Shown here: one piece after another, positions 34,380 through 42,834 of the stretch | Position numbering within the stretch: the stretch's first letter is position 1 | Layout of the letters: each line of letters opens with the position of its first letter | Assembly: GCA_938017825.1 (NCBI GenBank) | Contig: CALIJE010000011.1 | Location: 1 to 64,000, forward strand | Origin: an uncultured Flavobacteriaceae bacterium | GTDB lineage: Bacteria; Bacteroidota; Bacteroidia; Flavobacteriales; Flavobacteriaceae | Length of the DNA: 64,000 bases | Direction of reading: 5' to 3' | Made by a program: the position numbers and the translations under genes | The notes under the pieces: model-generated | What the model was told of the DNA's origin: nothing | Database searches by the model: none | What the model saw: the letters and a program-made list of their open reading frames with translations, nothing else

Positions 34380-34763
34380 ATGTTCAAGAATACAACTCCA
34401 AAACAATTTTTATTGATCGATGGTATCGGTGCCCTGGTGACCATCTTTTTTTTAGGCATCGTTTTAGTACACTACGAACCTTATTTCGGAATGCCAAAGA
34501 CTATACTCTACGGTCTGGTAGTGGCACCCGGTATTTTTGCCTTGTATTCGTTTAGTGGATACTTTTTCTTGAAGTCAACCTGGGCAAAATATCTAAGGGT
34601 GGTAGCCTTGGGCAATTTGGCATATTGCGTTGCAACGTCGTACTTGATATTTTGTTATTACGCGAACCTTACTAGTTTGGGCCTGCTCTATTTTATTGGC
34701 GAGATTTTGGTTATTTTGATTTTGGTGTGGTTCGAATGGCGAAGTACAACGTCTAAAAGTTGA
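34380..34763 (+). CDS. Small four-helix membrane protein of unknown function
   Basis: 127 residues with four predicted membrane helices at about 11-30, 41-62, 72-92 and 99-119. There are no charged residues inside the helices. No motif points to a function. It is preceded by a 70-bp gap after the DUF1684 gene and followed by another small membrane protein. Confidence 0.65.
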   Translation: MFKNTTPKQFLLIDGIGALVTIFFLGIVLVHYEPYFGMPKTILYGLVVAPGIFALYSFSGYFFLKSTWAKYLRVVALGNLAYCVATSYLIFCYYANLTSLGLLYFIGEILVILILVWFEWRSTTSKS

Positions 34764-34816
34764 CTGGCACAATTTCCGGTTTATGCTAAACCAAAAAAAT
34801 GTGTATTTTTAGTCCT

Positions 34817-35002
34817 ATGGATATCAAAAAAATACTCGGTTTAGTACTTACCTTTTTGGGTATAGGCGGTTTAATATATGCAGCTGTTTTGTACGTTAAC
34901 GGCACAGGTGAATTTAAAGTTTTGGCCGTTTACGGAATACTCGGGGCCATTTTCTTCTTTTCGGGCATGAGTCTTATTCGGCGAATTGGTAGTCCGAAAT
35001 AA
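34817..35002 (+). CDS. Very small two-helix membrane protein
   Basis: 61 residues from the ATG at 34817 (MDIKKILGLVLTFLGIGGL). Two hydrophobic helices, about 6-25 and 36-55, are linked by YVNGTGEFKVL, and the C-terminus is RRIGSPK. This pattern is widespread among short flavobacterial membrane proteins without known function. A near-consensus -7 element (TATTTTTA, 34804-34811) lies just upstream. Confidence 0.7.
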   Translation: MDIKKILGLVLTFLGIGGLIYAAVLYVNGTGEFKVLAVYGILGAIFFFSGMSLIRRIGSPK

Positions 35003-35040
35003 TAATCTACCGCTTCCGTCCTAAGGTAAAGAGTGTTATC

Positions 35041-35754
35041 TTGGTTGCAGACCACAACACAACTATTTCTAGACCATTGTTTAAGAAGACACTTAAGTTT
35101 TTCGGGAAGACCCTACTATACTTTCTCGGTTTTGTTGCACTGTACTTGCTTATAGGTTTCTGTTTGTCTAAAATCACGGTGCATAACGAACCAAATGCAC
35201 CAGATGAAATGGCAATTTATATATTGACCAATGGCGTACATACTGATATTGTGATGCCGGTCAAAACACCCTATGTAGACTGGAGCGAACGACTTCCATT
35301 TCAAAATACTGTATCGGCGAATAAGGCGTATACGTATATTGCCATGGGCTGGGGTGATAAAGGTTTTTACTTGCAGACCCCAACCTGGGGCGACTTAAAG
35401 TTTTCTATTGCTTTTAAGGCTGCAACAGGATTGAGTTCTACTGCAATGCACACTACCTATTATCGCTCGATGCGTGTTGGTGACAGTTGTAAAAAAATAA
35501 TGATCAGTCATGAACAATACCAAAAATTAGTTGCGCATATTTCAGGGAGTTTTCGAAAAGATAGCAATGGTAATTTTATAAACATCGAAACTGATGCACA
35601 GTATGGCAATGCAGATGCTTTTTATGAGGCAAATGGGAGTTACAGTATGCTGACAACATGCAATACTTGGGCAAATACAAGTCTTAAGGTAATCGGGGAA
35701 AAAGCTTGTTTATGGACAGCTTTTGATTCTGGTATTTTTGAAAAGCATCAGTGA
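35041..35754 (+). CDS. TIGR02117/DUF2459 family membrane-anchored protein
   Basis: Up to 237 residues. One N-terminal TM helix (LLYFLGFVALYLLIGFC) is followed by a soluble domain with YILTNGVHTDIVMPVKT, IAMGWGDKGFYLQTPTW and LLTTCNTWANTSLKVIGEKACLWTAF, the signature of TIGR02117 (DUF2459). The conserved His, Asp and Cys resemble a papain-like set, but activity is unproven. No ATG precedes the TM helix: the start is TTG at 35041, or possibly TTG at 35077, which places the TM nearer the N-terminus. Confidence 0.85.
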   Translation: MVADHNTTISRPLFKKTLKFFGKTLLYFLGFVALYLLIGFCLSKITVHNEPNAPDEMAIYILTNGVHTDIVMPVKTPYVDWSERLPFQNTVSANKAYTYIAMGWGDKGFYLQTPTWGDLKFSIAFKAATGLSSTAMHTTYYRSMRVGDSCKKIMISHEQYQKLVAHISGSFRKDSNGNFINIETDAQYGNADAFYEANGSYSMLTTCNTWANTSLKVIGEKACLWTAFDSGIFEKHQ

Positions 35755-35813
35755 AATCTTGCCATCTTTTAAGGATAGGTGGAGAATTACAGGTATTTCT
35801 ATGTGCTAGAATG

Positions 35814-35821
35814 TAGTTTTG
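35814..35821 (+). promoter_or_regulatory. Putative -7 element of the Crp/Fnr gene
   Basis: TAGTTTTG matches TAnnTTTG and lies 24 nt before the ATG at 35846. No -33 box at the standard spacing is evident. Confidence 0.4.
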
Positions 35822-35845
35822 AATCATTAAATCCAAAGACTAATT

Positions 35846-36421
35846 ATGGATGAAATAATACATTCGATTATTTCGCAATATACTCCACTTTCGGCCGAGA
35901 CCATAGTTGATTTTAAAAAGTATAGCGAAATTCGAAAAGTCAATAAGGGTGATATTTTGGTCAAAGAAGGCGAGTACTCTCATGAACTTTACTATGTGGC
36001 CAAAGGTGGCGCCAGGGCATATTATTTAAAGGATGGCAAGACCATTACCGATTGGTTTGCTTTTGACAACGATTTTATTTCGGCTATTGTCAGCTTCTTC
36101 TTGGGAATACCGAGTCAGCACTATATTGAAATTTTGGAAGATACTACCCTGTTGGTTTTGCAAAGACAGGATATCGATACCTTATGCAATAAACATCACG
36201 ACTTTGAACGACTCGGACGTTTAAGCACCACCAAGACCATGCTTCAGTTGCAACAACGAATTGTTTCCTTGCAATTTAAATCATCAAGGGAACGCTATGA
36301 GAGCTTGCTCGAGAACTACCCTCATATCGAATTAAGGGCACCATTGGGTGATATTGCATCGTACCTAGGAATTACTCAAGAGACCCTAAGTCGTATTCGC
36401 AACCCAAATAATGGAATTTGA
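35846..36421 (+). CDS. Crp/Fnr family transcriptional regulator
   Basis: 191 residues. An N-terminal cyclic-nucleotide-binding-like beta-roll (VNKGDILVKEGEYSHELYYVAKGGARAYYLKDGKTITDWFAFDNDFI) is followed by a dimerisation helix. The C-terminal helix-turn-helix is APLGDIASYLGITQETLSRIR. There is no Fe-S cysteine set and no complete cAMP-contact motif, so the effector is unknown. It is followed at 52 bp by a membrane protein and then a flavodoxin-fold oxidoreductase, possibly its targets. Confidence 0.92.
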   Translation: MDEIIHSIISQYTPLSAETIVDFKKYSEIRKVNKGDILVKEGEYSHELYYVAKGGARAYYLKDGKTITDWFAFDNDFISAIVSFFLGIPSQHYIEILEDTTLLVLQRQDIDTLCNKHHDFERLGRLSTTKTMLQLQQRIVSLQFKSSRERYESLLENYPHIELRAPLGDIASYLGITQETLSRIRNPNNGI

Positions 36422-36473
36422 TTTATGTCAAAGGATAAGGCCCTGAGCCACATTACCTTTGACGAAAAAGAAG

Positions 36474-36869
36474 ATGAATACACCTCTTATTATTGCCAAT
36501 TTTCTTGCATTTTTCACCTTTTTGATACATACTTTCGCTGGAGACAGGGAGTATAGAAAAATTGAGCCCGAAATTGGAAGTCCTGAGCGCTTGCGTATTT
36601 TTTGGACAATGGGAAGGGGTGCGTTTCACATCGTATCGGCCGATTTTTTATTGGCAACCATCGGATTGGCTCTCATAAATTTCACCTCATATTTTGAGGA
36701 AAGTGGCCTATTGCTCAACCTGCTTGCACTATATTTCTTTGGATACGGTCTTGCTTTTTTGATTAGTTTGATTATTTCAAAAAAGTTTCCTAATATCTAT
36801 CTTAAGATGTGGCAATGGCTGTTACTGATGATAACGGCAGCGTTTATTTATTGGGGAAAAGTATACTGA
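36474..36869 (+). CDS. Conserved membrane protein between Crp/Fnr and oxidoreductase genes
   Basis: 131 residues from the ATG at 36474. Four hydrophobic segments (about 4-22, 50-68, 76-99, 110-128) with FLIHTFAGDREYRKIEP after the first and RIFWTMGRGAFHI before the second. The HxxxGDRE-type loop recurs in small Bacteroidota membrane proteins. The role is unknown. The neighbours suggest a small regulator-controlled operon. Confidence 0.72.
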   Translation: MNTPLIIANFLAFFTFLIHTFAGDREYRKIEPEIGSPERLRIFWTMGRGAFHIVSADFLLATIGLALINFTSYFEESGLLLNLLALYFFGYGLAFLISLIISKKFPNIYLKMWQWLLLMITAAFIYWGKVY

Positions 36870-36888
36870 AAGCCAAAATTTTACTGCT

Positions 36889-37464
36889 ATGAACATTCTC
36901 ATTATTAATGGTCACCCAGATGCGGAAAGCTACAATTGGGCCTTGGCCGATGCCTATAAAAAAGGGGCGGTCAAGGCCGGAGCGGAAGTTCAAGAAATAC
37001 GAATTGCCGAACTTGATTTTAATGTGAATCTTGAATTTGGTTACCGAAAACGTACAGAATTAGAACCTGATTTACTGGCCGCACAAGAACAAATAAAATG
37101 GGCAGATCATATTGTCTGGGTCTATCCGGTATGGTGGGGATCGGTACCTGCAATCCTAAAAGGGTTTTTAGACCGGGTCTTGCTTCCAGGCTTTGCATTT
37201 AAAAAGCGGGAAGGTTCCGTTTGGTGGGATAAGTATTTAACGGGTAAAACATCGCGAATTATATGTACCATGGATCAACCAACATGGTACTATCGTTGGA
37301 TGAATGGCCGACCAAGCCATACAGCGATGAAAAAGTTGACCATGAATTTCATCGGCATCAAAAAAGTGCGCATCACCGCGATTGGTCCCTTGCGTTTATC
37401 AAAATCCGATTTTAGACAAAAATGGCTTAGAAGGGTAGAAACTTTGGGTGAACGCATGAAATAG
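36889..37464 (+). CDS. NAD(P)H-dependent oxidoreductase, flavodoxin-like fold
   Basis: 191 residues. This quinone-reductase/KefF-type flavoprotein family starts MNILIINGHPDAESYNWALADAY (FMN/FAD phosphate-binding loop). It continues WADHIVWVYPVWWGSVPAILKGFLDRVLLPGFAF, the hallmark of the NQO1-like group. It would reduce quinones or other electrophiles. It lies 19 bp downstream of the membrane protein gene and follows the Crp/Fnr regulator, consistent with a redox-responsive unit; that is inference. Confidence 0.92.
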   Translation: MNILIINGHPDAESYNWALADAYKKGAVKAGAEVQEIRIAELDFNVNLEFGYRKRTELEPDLLAAQEQIKWADHIVWVYPVWWGSVPAILKGFLDRVLLPGFAFKKREGSVWWDKYLTGKTSRIICTMDQPTWYYRWMNGRPSHTAMKKLTMNFIGIKKVRITAIGPLRLSKSDFRQKWLRRVETLGERMK

Positions 37465-37473
37465 TTATCTTTA
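37443..37473 (+). promoter_or_regulatory. Promoter of the serine hydrolase gene
   Basis: TTTG (37443-37446), 19 nt, TATCTTTA (37466-37473); the last base differs from TAnnTTTG. It lies 24 nt before the ATG at 37498 and overlaps the 3' end of the oxidoreductase gene. Confidence 0.5.
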
Positions 37474-37497
37474 AGTTGCTTGAAAACTTAAAGTATC

Positions 37498-38613
37498 ATG
37501 AATAAATTCCTTTTGCTATTTCTGCTAATCTTCGTCGGCGCTCGAGGTGTTGCCCAAGATGAAATCGCTTTTAATGCACAGACGCCAAATGAGTTTGGCA
37601 TCACTAGTGTTCAGGCCGATTCTATTTATGACAAGGTCAAGAAGCTTCCAGATGAGTCGCAGCTATCTTTTGCGCTTATAAAAAATGGAAAGGTCCACTT
37701 TTACGGCATTCGAAGAAAAAATGATTCTATTTTCAGTATTGAAAATCACCAAAGTGTATTCGAAATAGGTTCTATTTCCAAGGTTTTTACTTCGACTTTG
37801 TTAGCTGCTTTTGTAGGTGATGGTAAGGTGAAGCTTAAAGATAACATCAACGACTACTTGGATATTCCGTTTAAGGAGGATCAAAAAATCAGCTTTCAGA
37901 ACTTATCCAATCATACATCCGGACTTCCGCGACTTCCGACCAACTTAGAACTTGATTTTATTCATCGTAACAACCCCTATGCGCGATATGATGAGGCAAG
38001 GCTGCACCTATATCTTAAAGATACCATGGCTTTGGGTGTAGATACCAAAATAGGTGAGTTTGGCTACTCTAACCTAGGTGCTGGTTTATTGGGTTATACC
38101 TTGGAAAAGCTTTCGAATAGCGATTATCAATCGCTATTGAAAGAAAGAATTACCAGTAAATTCGGAATGAACCGCACCACAACCGATAGATCTGAGATAA
38201 GCTCGTTTTTGGTTCCTGGCAGAAATGGTGGCACTATTGTACCAAATTGGGATTTGGCGATTTTAGTAGGTGCTGGGGGTATTGTCTCAACAACGGAAGA
38301 TCTTTCTAAATTCGCTCTGGCCCAATATGATAAGGCCAATAAGGAAATGGCCCTGACTAGATTAAAAACAAAGGAAGTGAATGAGCGAACTGGCATTGGC
38401 CTTGGTTGGTTTATTTATAAAGCCAATAAGAACACCCTCTATACCCATGACGGGGGAACAGGAGGTTATACCTCCTCCATGATTATTGATTGCAAGAACA
38501 AGAACGGGGTAGTGGTATTGTCCAATATTTCGGCCCTCGGGAGAGGAACCGACAAGGTAAATGCGGTTTCTAAATCGTTGCTGCTTACGCTTGGGGATTA
38601 TAAAGAAAAATAG
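37498..38613 (+). CDS. Beta-lactamase-family serine hydrolase (class C/penicillin-binding fold)
   Basis: 371 residues. Signal peptide MNKFLLLFLLIFVGARGVAQ. The three active-site elements are SISKVFTS (SxxK), FGYSNLGAGLLGY (YxN) and HDGGTGGYTS (HxG). This is the AmpC/DD-peptidase/esterase superfamily. Whether it hydrolyses beta-lactams, D-Ala peptides or esters cannot be told. It is periplasmic. It has its own promoter and is followed directly by a GNAT gene. Confidence 0.92.
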   Translation: MNKFLLLFLLIFVGARGVAQDEIAFNAQTPNEFGITSVQADSIYDKVKKLPDESQLSFALIKNGKVHFYGIRRKNDSIFSIENHQSVFEIGSISKVFTSTLLAAFVGDGKVKLKDNINDYLDIPFKEDQKISFQNLSNHTSGLPRLPTNLELDFIHRNNPYARYDEARLHLYLKDTMALGVDTKIGEFGYSNLGAGLLGYTLEKLSNSDYQSLLKERITSKFGMNRTTTDRSEISSFLVPGRNGGTIVPNWDLAILVGAGGIVSTTEDLSKFALAQYDKANKEMALTRLKTKEVNERTGIGLGWFIYKANKNTLYTHDGGTGGYTSSMIIDCKNKNGVVVLSNISALGRGTDKVNAVSKSLLLTLGDYKEK

Positions 38614-38614
38614 C

Positions 38615-39127
38615 TTGAACATTCAAAATAGCCTACCGCAAGATATTCGCTCGATATTCAGACTGTACCGCATCGCATCTGACTACCAACGAAGTAAGTT
38701 CGTAGACAATGTGTGGCCCGATTTTAGTCCTGAACTTGTCGCAAAGGAAATACAGGAAAAACGACAGTTTAAGTTGACTATTGACGGTAAAATAGCCTGT
38801 GTTTGGGCCATAACATTTAGTGACCCTGAAATTTGGGGCGATAAGGATATGGATGCTGCCGTTTATATTCATCGCATTGCTACCGACCCAGATTGTAGGG
38901 GAAACAATATGGTAGAACAAATTGTACGGTGGGCCAAACCGTATGCGCGGTCATGTAATAAAGATTTTATTCGTTTAGATACTTGCGGTCACAATGAAGG
39001 ACTGATCAAACACTATACCAGGAACGGATTTGATTTTTTGGGCATAAGTAAAATGACAGATCCAGGAGAATTACCTAGTCACTACCACGATGCTGAAGTC
39101 TGTTATTTTGAAATGAAATTAGTATAA
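38615..39127 (+). CDS. GNAT family N-acetyltransferase
   Basis: 170 residues if started at the TTG at 38615, one base after the hydrolase stop. The track's ATG at 38561 lies inside the hydrolase gene and would overlap it by 53 bp. The CoA-binding region is VYIHRIATDPDCRGNNMVEQIVRWAK and the C-terminal motif GLIKHYTRNGFDFLG. The acceptor is unknown. The reading frame is well conserved in composition from about residue 5 onward, so only the start is uncertain. Confidence 0.85.
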   Translation: MNIQNSLPQDIRSIFRLYRIASDYQRSKFVDNVWPDFSPELVAKEIQEKRQFKLTIDGKIACVWAITFSDPEIWGDKDMDAAVYIHRIATDPDCRGNNMVEQIVRWAKPYARSCNKDFIRLDTCGHNEGLIKHYTRNGFDFLGISKMTDPGELPSHYHDAEVCYFEMKLV

Positions 39128-39196
39128 ATCTTTTATTTTGAAGGTTTTATGAATAAGATATAGCCAAAAAGCACGTTTATAGTTAAAATAGCAACT

Positions 39197-40306
39197 ATGG
39201 TTTGTAAAACGTATCTCCGAGCGTTGTTTGTAACTTCTTCATTGCTCTTCTTGTCCTGTAATAACGACGATAGTGCGCAAGGTTCCAATCCCGATATTGT
39301 TGGCGAATCATTGAGCAAAATCACCGAAATTGGTGCCGATAAATCATTCAGAAATGCTAAGGGAGAGCAGTTTTTTCCATGGGGATTTAATTACACCAAC
39401 GTCGAAAAGATAGGGTTAATTGAAGACAAATGGGACCAAGAAAGTACCTGGGCGGTAATTGAGGAAGACTTTTCCGAGATGAAGAATTACAAGGCCAATG
39501 TGGTACGTATACATTTGCAATACCATCAGTTCATGTTAGATGCTACCACTCCGAATCTGATTGCCTTGGAGCGCTTACAAAGGTTGGTTAAAATTGCGGA
39601 AGATACCCGTCTTTATCTCGATATTACCGGTTTGGCAGCGTATAGAAAAAGTGACTCACCCGAATGGTATTCGAGTTTGAGCGACAGCGAACGTTGGGCG
39701 ACCCATGCGCTATTTTGGAAGAATATCGCTGCGACCGTTGGGGAAAGTAAGGCCGTATTTGCCTATAATCTTATGAACGAACCCGTAGTGGCGGTAGGGT
39801 GTGACGGTGTTGTACCATGTGATTGGCTGCCCGGCGAAAGTTTTGGGGAGTTTCATTTTGTGCAAAACATAGCTAGAAATCCAGAGCTTACCTTTAGCGT
39901 CGCCATCAAAGATTGGATTTCTGTGCTAAGCAATGCCATTCGGTCAGAAGATGCGCATACGATGATAACGGTTGGTTTTCTGGGTTTAGGACCTGTTACC
40001 AGATTTGAGGAAGACTTAGATTATTTGAGCATTCATATTTATCCAAAATCGGGAGCATTGCAAGAATCGGTTGATAAGGTAATTAACAATCAAAGTGGGG
40101 CACCCTTGGTCATTGAAGAAACTGCTAACTTATATTGCAGTATCGAGGAGTTGGAGTCTTTTTTGACGCAAATCGATGGCAACTATGAGGGTCTAATGGG
40201 CCACTATTTTGGCAAGACTTTGGAAGAAATGCAGAATTCAGACACTGTTTCAGACGCTTTGCGGAGAAATTTCATGAATTTCTTTATTGCCAACAATCCC
40301 AACTAA
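39197..40306 (+). CDS. Glycoside hydrolase family 5-like lipoprotein
   Basis: 369 residues. Lipoprotein signal with cysteine at about 21 (LLFLSCNNDDS). The acidic NNDD after the cysteine resembles the flavobacterial surface-export signal, so surface display is possible. The TIM barrel shows FPWGFNYTNV, VVRIHLQYHQFM, YLDITGL, then AYNLMNEPVV with the acid/base glutamate and LVIEETANLYC with the nucleophile, the GH5 pattern. The substrate is probably a beta-glycan or beta-mannan, but it cannot be fixed. No SusCD pair is adjacent, so it is not in a visible polysaccharide locus. Confidence 0.85.
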   Translation: MVCKTYLRALFVTSSLLFLSCNNDDSAQGSNPDIVGESLSKITEIGADKSFRNAKGEQFFPWGFNYTNVEKIGLIEDKWDQESTWAVIEEDFSEMKNYKANVVRIHLQYHQFMLDATTPNLIALERLQRLVKIAEDTRLYLDITGLAAYRKSDSPEWYSSLSDSERWATHALFWKNIAATVGESKAVFAYNLMNEPVVAVGCDGVVPCDWLPGESFGEFHFVQNIARNPELTFSVAIKDWISVLSNAIRSEDAHTMITVGFLGLGPVTRFEEDLDYLSIHIYPKSGALQESVDKVINNQSGAPLVIEETANLYCSIEELESFLTQIDGNYEGLMGHYFGKTLEEMQNSDTVSDALRRNFMNFFIANNPN

Positions 40307-40337
40307 TTTGGTCTCAGTACCATTTTGTTTACATTTG
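40307..40337 (+). promoter_or_regulatory. Promoter of the sterol-desaturase-family gene
   Basis: TTTG (40307-40310), 19 nt, TACATTTG (40330-40337), matching both boxes of the consensus. It begins directly after the GH5 stop codon and lies 20 nt before the ATG at 40357. Confidence 0.7.
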
Positions 40338-40356
40338 TTCGAATTGAACTTTTAAT

Positions 40357-41625
40357 ATGGAAACCTACGCAAAGGCGCTTCTATACGCAATTCCCTTTTT
40401 TATTCTGCTGTTGGCAATTGAAATTGCCTATGGATACTTTGTGAAAAATCAAAAGCATAAAGTCTTTGATAGTGTTTCGAGCATCAGTTCGGGATTTACC
40501 AATATTATCAAAGATTCTTTAGGATTGGGATTCGTTTTGATTTCTTATCCTTATTTGCATGAGCATTTGGCCTTAATGGAAATCAAAGCTACTTGGCTGG
40601 TTTGGTTAATTGCCTTTTTTGTAATTGATTTTGCAGGTTACTGGAACCATCGCCTTAATCATAAAGTAAATTTTTTTTGGAATCAACATGTGATTCATCA
40701 TAGCTCTGAGGAATTTAATTTGGCATGCGCGCTTCGGCAGTCGATTTCAAATTTAATAGGATATTTTCCCTTGTTTTTGATTCCTGCAGCCATTGCAGGT
40801 GTTCCTTTTGAGGTTATTGCGATTCTTGGTCCGATTCATTTATTCGGACAATTTTGGTACCATACACAGCATATTGGTAAGATGGGGTGGTTAGAATATG
40901 TGATTATTACCCCCTCCCAGCATCGGGTTCATCATGCCATTAACCCAGAATATATTGATAAGAATTTAGGTCAGATTTTATGTATTTGGGATCGTTGGTT
41001 CGGCACTTTTCAGGAAGAACTCGATGAGGTGCCACCGCAATATGGGGTGCTCAAACCAGCTGCTACTTGGAACCCGGTTTTAATAAATTTTCAGCATCTA
41101 TGGCGTCTGTTCAAAGATGCTTGGCGCACCAAGAGCTATTGGGACAAGCTACGAATTTGGTTCATGCCAACTGGTTGGCGCCCTGCCGATGTTAAAGAAA
41201 AGTATCCCATTCCGATTATTGAAGACGTTTACGAATTCGAACGGTACCAAACCCCGGCCAGTAATTTGCTGAAAGGGTATTCAATTTTTCAAATGCTTTT
41301 TAGTTTGGTGCTACTGCTCTTTATGTTCTTTAACTATTCGAATATTGGGATTAACGGACTACTTCTTAGTGGAGCGTTCATATTTATTGGAATATATGGT
41401 TATACCACGCTTATGGATAGGAGTAGGTTCGCTGTTTGGATAGAGGTATTTCGAGGCTTGGCGGGTTTAGGTTTTATAATATATACCAAAGATTGGTTCG
41501 GAGTTGATAGTTACGTCGCAATAGGCAGTATTATCGTATCCTTTTACTTTTTGATCACAATATTGGGCGGAATTTATTTTACCTTTTCCAAAAAGCAGAA
41601 TATGATCTTGGAAGGCGCTGTTTAG
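40357..41625 (+). CDS. Sterol desaturase/fatty acid hydroxylase family membrane protein
   Basis: 422 residues. The histidine motifs of the diiron hydroxylase superfamily are present in order: HRLNH, HVIHHSSEEFN and HRVHHAIN. Several TM helices lie before and between them, and four more C-terminal helices (about 305-410) extend the protein past the common length of about 300. Reactions include hydroxylation or desaturation of lipids and carotenoids. The substrate is unknown. It has its own consensus promoter. Confidence 0.9.
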   Translation: METYAKALLYAIPFFILLLAIEIAYGYFVKNQKHKVFDSVSSISSGFTNIIKDSLGLGFVLISYPYLHEHLALMEIKATWLVWLIAFFVIDFAGYWNHRLNHKVNFFWNQHVIHHSSEEFNLACALRQSISNLIGYFPLFLIPAAIAGVPFEVIAILGPIHLFGQFWYHTQHIGKMGWLEYVIITPSQHRVHHAINPEYIDKNLGQILCIWDRWFGTFQEELDEVPPQYGVLKPAATWNPVLINFQHLWRLFKDAWRTKSYWDKLRIWFMPTGWRPADVKEKYPIPIIEDVYEFERYQTPASNLLKGYSIFQMLFSLVLLLFMFFNYSNIGINGLLLSGAFIFIGIYGYTTLMDRSRFAVWIEVFRGLAGLGFIIYTKDWFGVDSYVAIGSIIVSFYFLITILGGIYFTFSKKQNMILEGAV

Positions 41626-41743
41626 CTGCTTGGTCTTTGATATAATTGTGTCAACTATTCTTGAATGCTTTGCACTTTGTCGAAAATTTTGACTGCAAGC
41701 TGTATTTTGTTCGTTCTCTATATCACAACCATTAGCCGAACCA

Positions 41744-42340
41744 ATGACCAGACAAGAGCAACTGAAATGGTGCAAAAGATGTGAGCATCGAAAAAACGAT
41801 TTAAATCAGGGTATAATTTGTGGTCTAACCAATCGCATTGCCGATTTCGAAGATCAATGCAATACCTTTGATGAAAACCCCATTTTAAAGGAACGATTAG
41901 AACTTAAAGAGGCCGCTAGAACAATTGATAGTAGAATTGCGAGCCAAGGTCAGCGGTTTGCGAACTATATCATTGACCAGTTTTTTATTTTTGGTCTTGG
42001 AGCATTGATCGGTGCAGGATTGGTACTACTTGGAGAATTTCTTAATCCAGGATTTTTCGTATTTCTCGATGAAGAGAATCGCCTTGTAGATTGGTTATTG
42101 GGTAGCATCCTGTCCATTATCTACTATTCCTTTTTCGAAGGTTTTACTGGCCGTTCGTTGGGCAAATTTTTTACTAAGACCGAAGTAGTAACCGAAGAGG
42201 GCGATCGCCCTGGGTTTCTCGTGATTTTCACCCGATCCATTTGTCGTTGTATTCCATTTAACGCATTGTCTTTTCTAGCCAACAATGGGGTGGGGTGGCA
42301 TGATACGCTGTCAAAGACACGTGTGGTTGAAATTGACTAA
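41744..42340 (+). CDS. RDD family membrane protein with N-terminal cysteine module
   Basis: 198 residues. Residues 9-39 carry four cysteines (WCKRCEHRKND, IICGLT, DQCNTF), a probable metal-binding or redox module. It is followed by an RDD domain at about 65-195: QRFANYIIDQFFIFGLGALIG, SIIYYSFFEGFTGRSLGKFFTKTEVV and NGVGWHDTLSKTRVV. The RDD domain has three TM helices. The module recurs, as far as I recall, at termini of Bacteroidota membrane proteins. The function is unknown; some RDD proteins take part in ion or osmolyte transport. Confidence 0.88.
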   Translation: MTRQEQLKWCKRCEHRKNDLNQGIICGLTNRIADFEDQCNTFDENPILKERLELKEAARTIDSRIASQGQRFANYIIDQFFIFGLGALIGAGLVLLGEFLNPGFFVFLDEENRLVDWLLGSILSIIYYSFFEGFTGRSLGKFFTKTEVVTEEGDRPGFLVIFTRSICRCIPFNALSFLANNGVGWHDTLSKTRVVEID

Positions 42341-42361
42341 CTTCATTCCATATTTTGGCCT

Positions 42362-42784
42362 ATGATAAAATCAGTCCTTGCTTTTTGTTTTCTGACGATG
42401 GCTATGTTTACAACAAGTGCCCAACAAAAGCTTGCCGAATCGCTTATAGGAAATCACCAATTTGGTGTGCAGTTCATTTGGGATGGTTATGGTAATTCAA
42501 CAATAGTAGAGAAGAATGGCATACTGCACTTCAAGGGAGCACAATATTCGAATGACAAGGAAGAATACCTCTTAATGGAAGGGACGATAACGATTATAGA
42601 CGAACGAAACTTTACCTTTAGTGGAAGCCTAAAGTTATTTACAAAAGGCTGTTGCGGCCTATTGGATAGAGACGTAAACTATACCTTTAGAAAAACGGGT
42701 AAGCGCGCGTATTGGCGTTTAAAAGAAAGAGAAGATCTTTGTAGTCAATATCAATGTGCCTATTATCTCGATATATTCGATTAG
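42362..42784 (+). CDS. Small secreted protein of unknown function
   Basis: 140 residues with signal peptide MIKSVLAFCFLTMAMFTTSAQ. The mature part is beta-rich (FGVQFIWDGYGNSTIVEKNG, GTITIIDERNFTFSGSL) and has four cysteines (GCCGL, LCSQYQCAY), likely disulfide-bonded. I recognise no named family. It lies 22 bp after the RDD gene, suggesting co-transcription. Confidence 0.7.
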   Translation: MIKSVLAFCFLTMAMFTTSAQQKLAESLIGNHQFGVQFIWDGYGNSTIVEKNGILHFKGAQYSNDKEEYLLMEGTITIIDERNFTFSGSLKLFTKGCCGLLDRDVNYTFRKTGKRAYWRLKEREDLCSQYQCAYYLDIFD

Positions 42785-42834
42785 ATTCTTATACGACCAT
42801 TCGCTGCATTGGCATATCAAATAAACCAAATACT

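Noticed and set aside
39133-39324. 63-residue minus-strand ORF before the GH5 gene
   Set aside because: It overlaps the GH5 signal peptide and its promoter region; no independent support.
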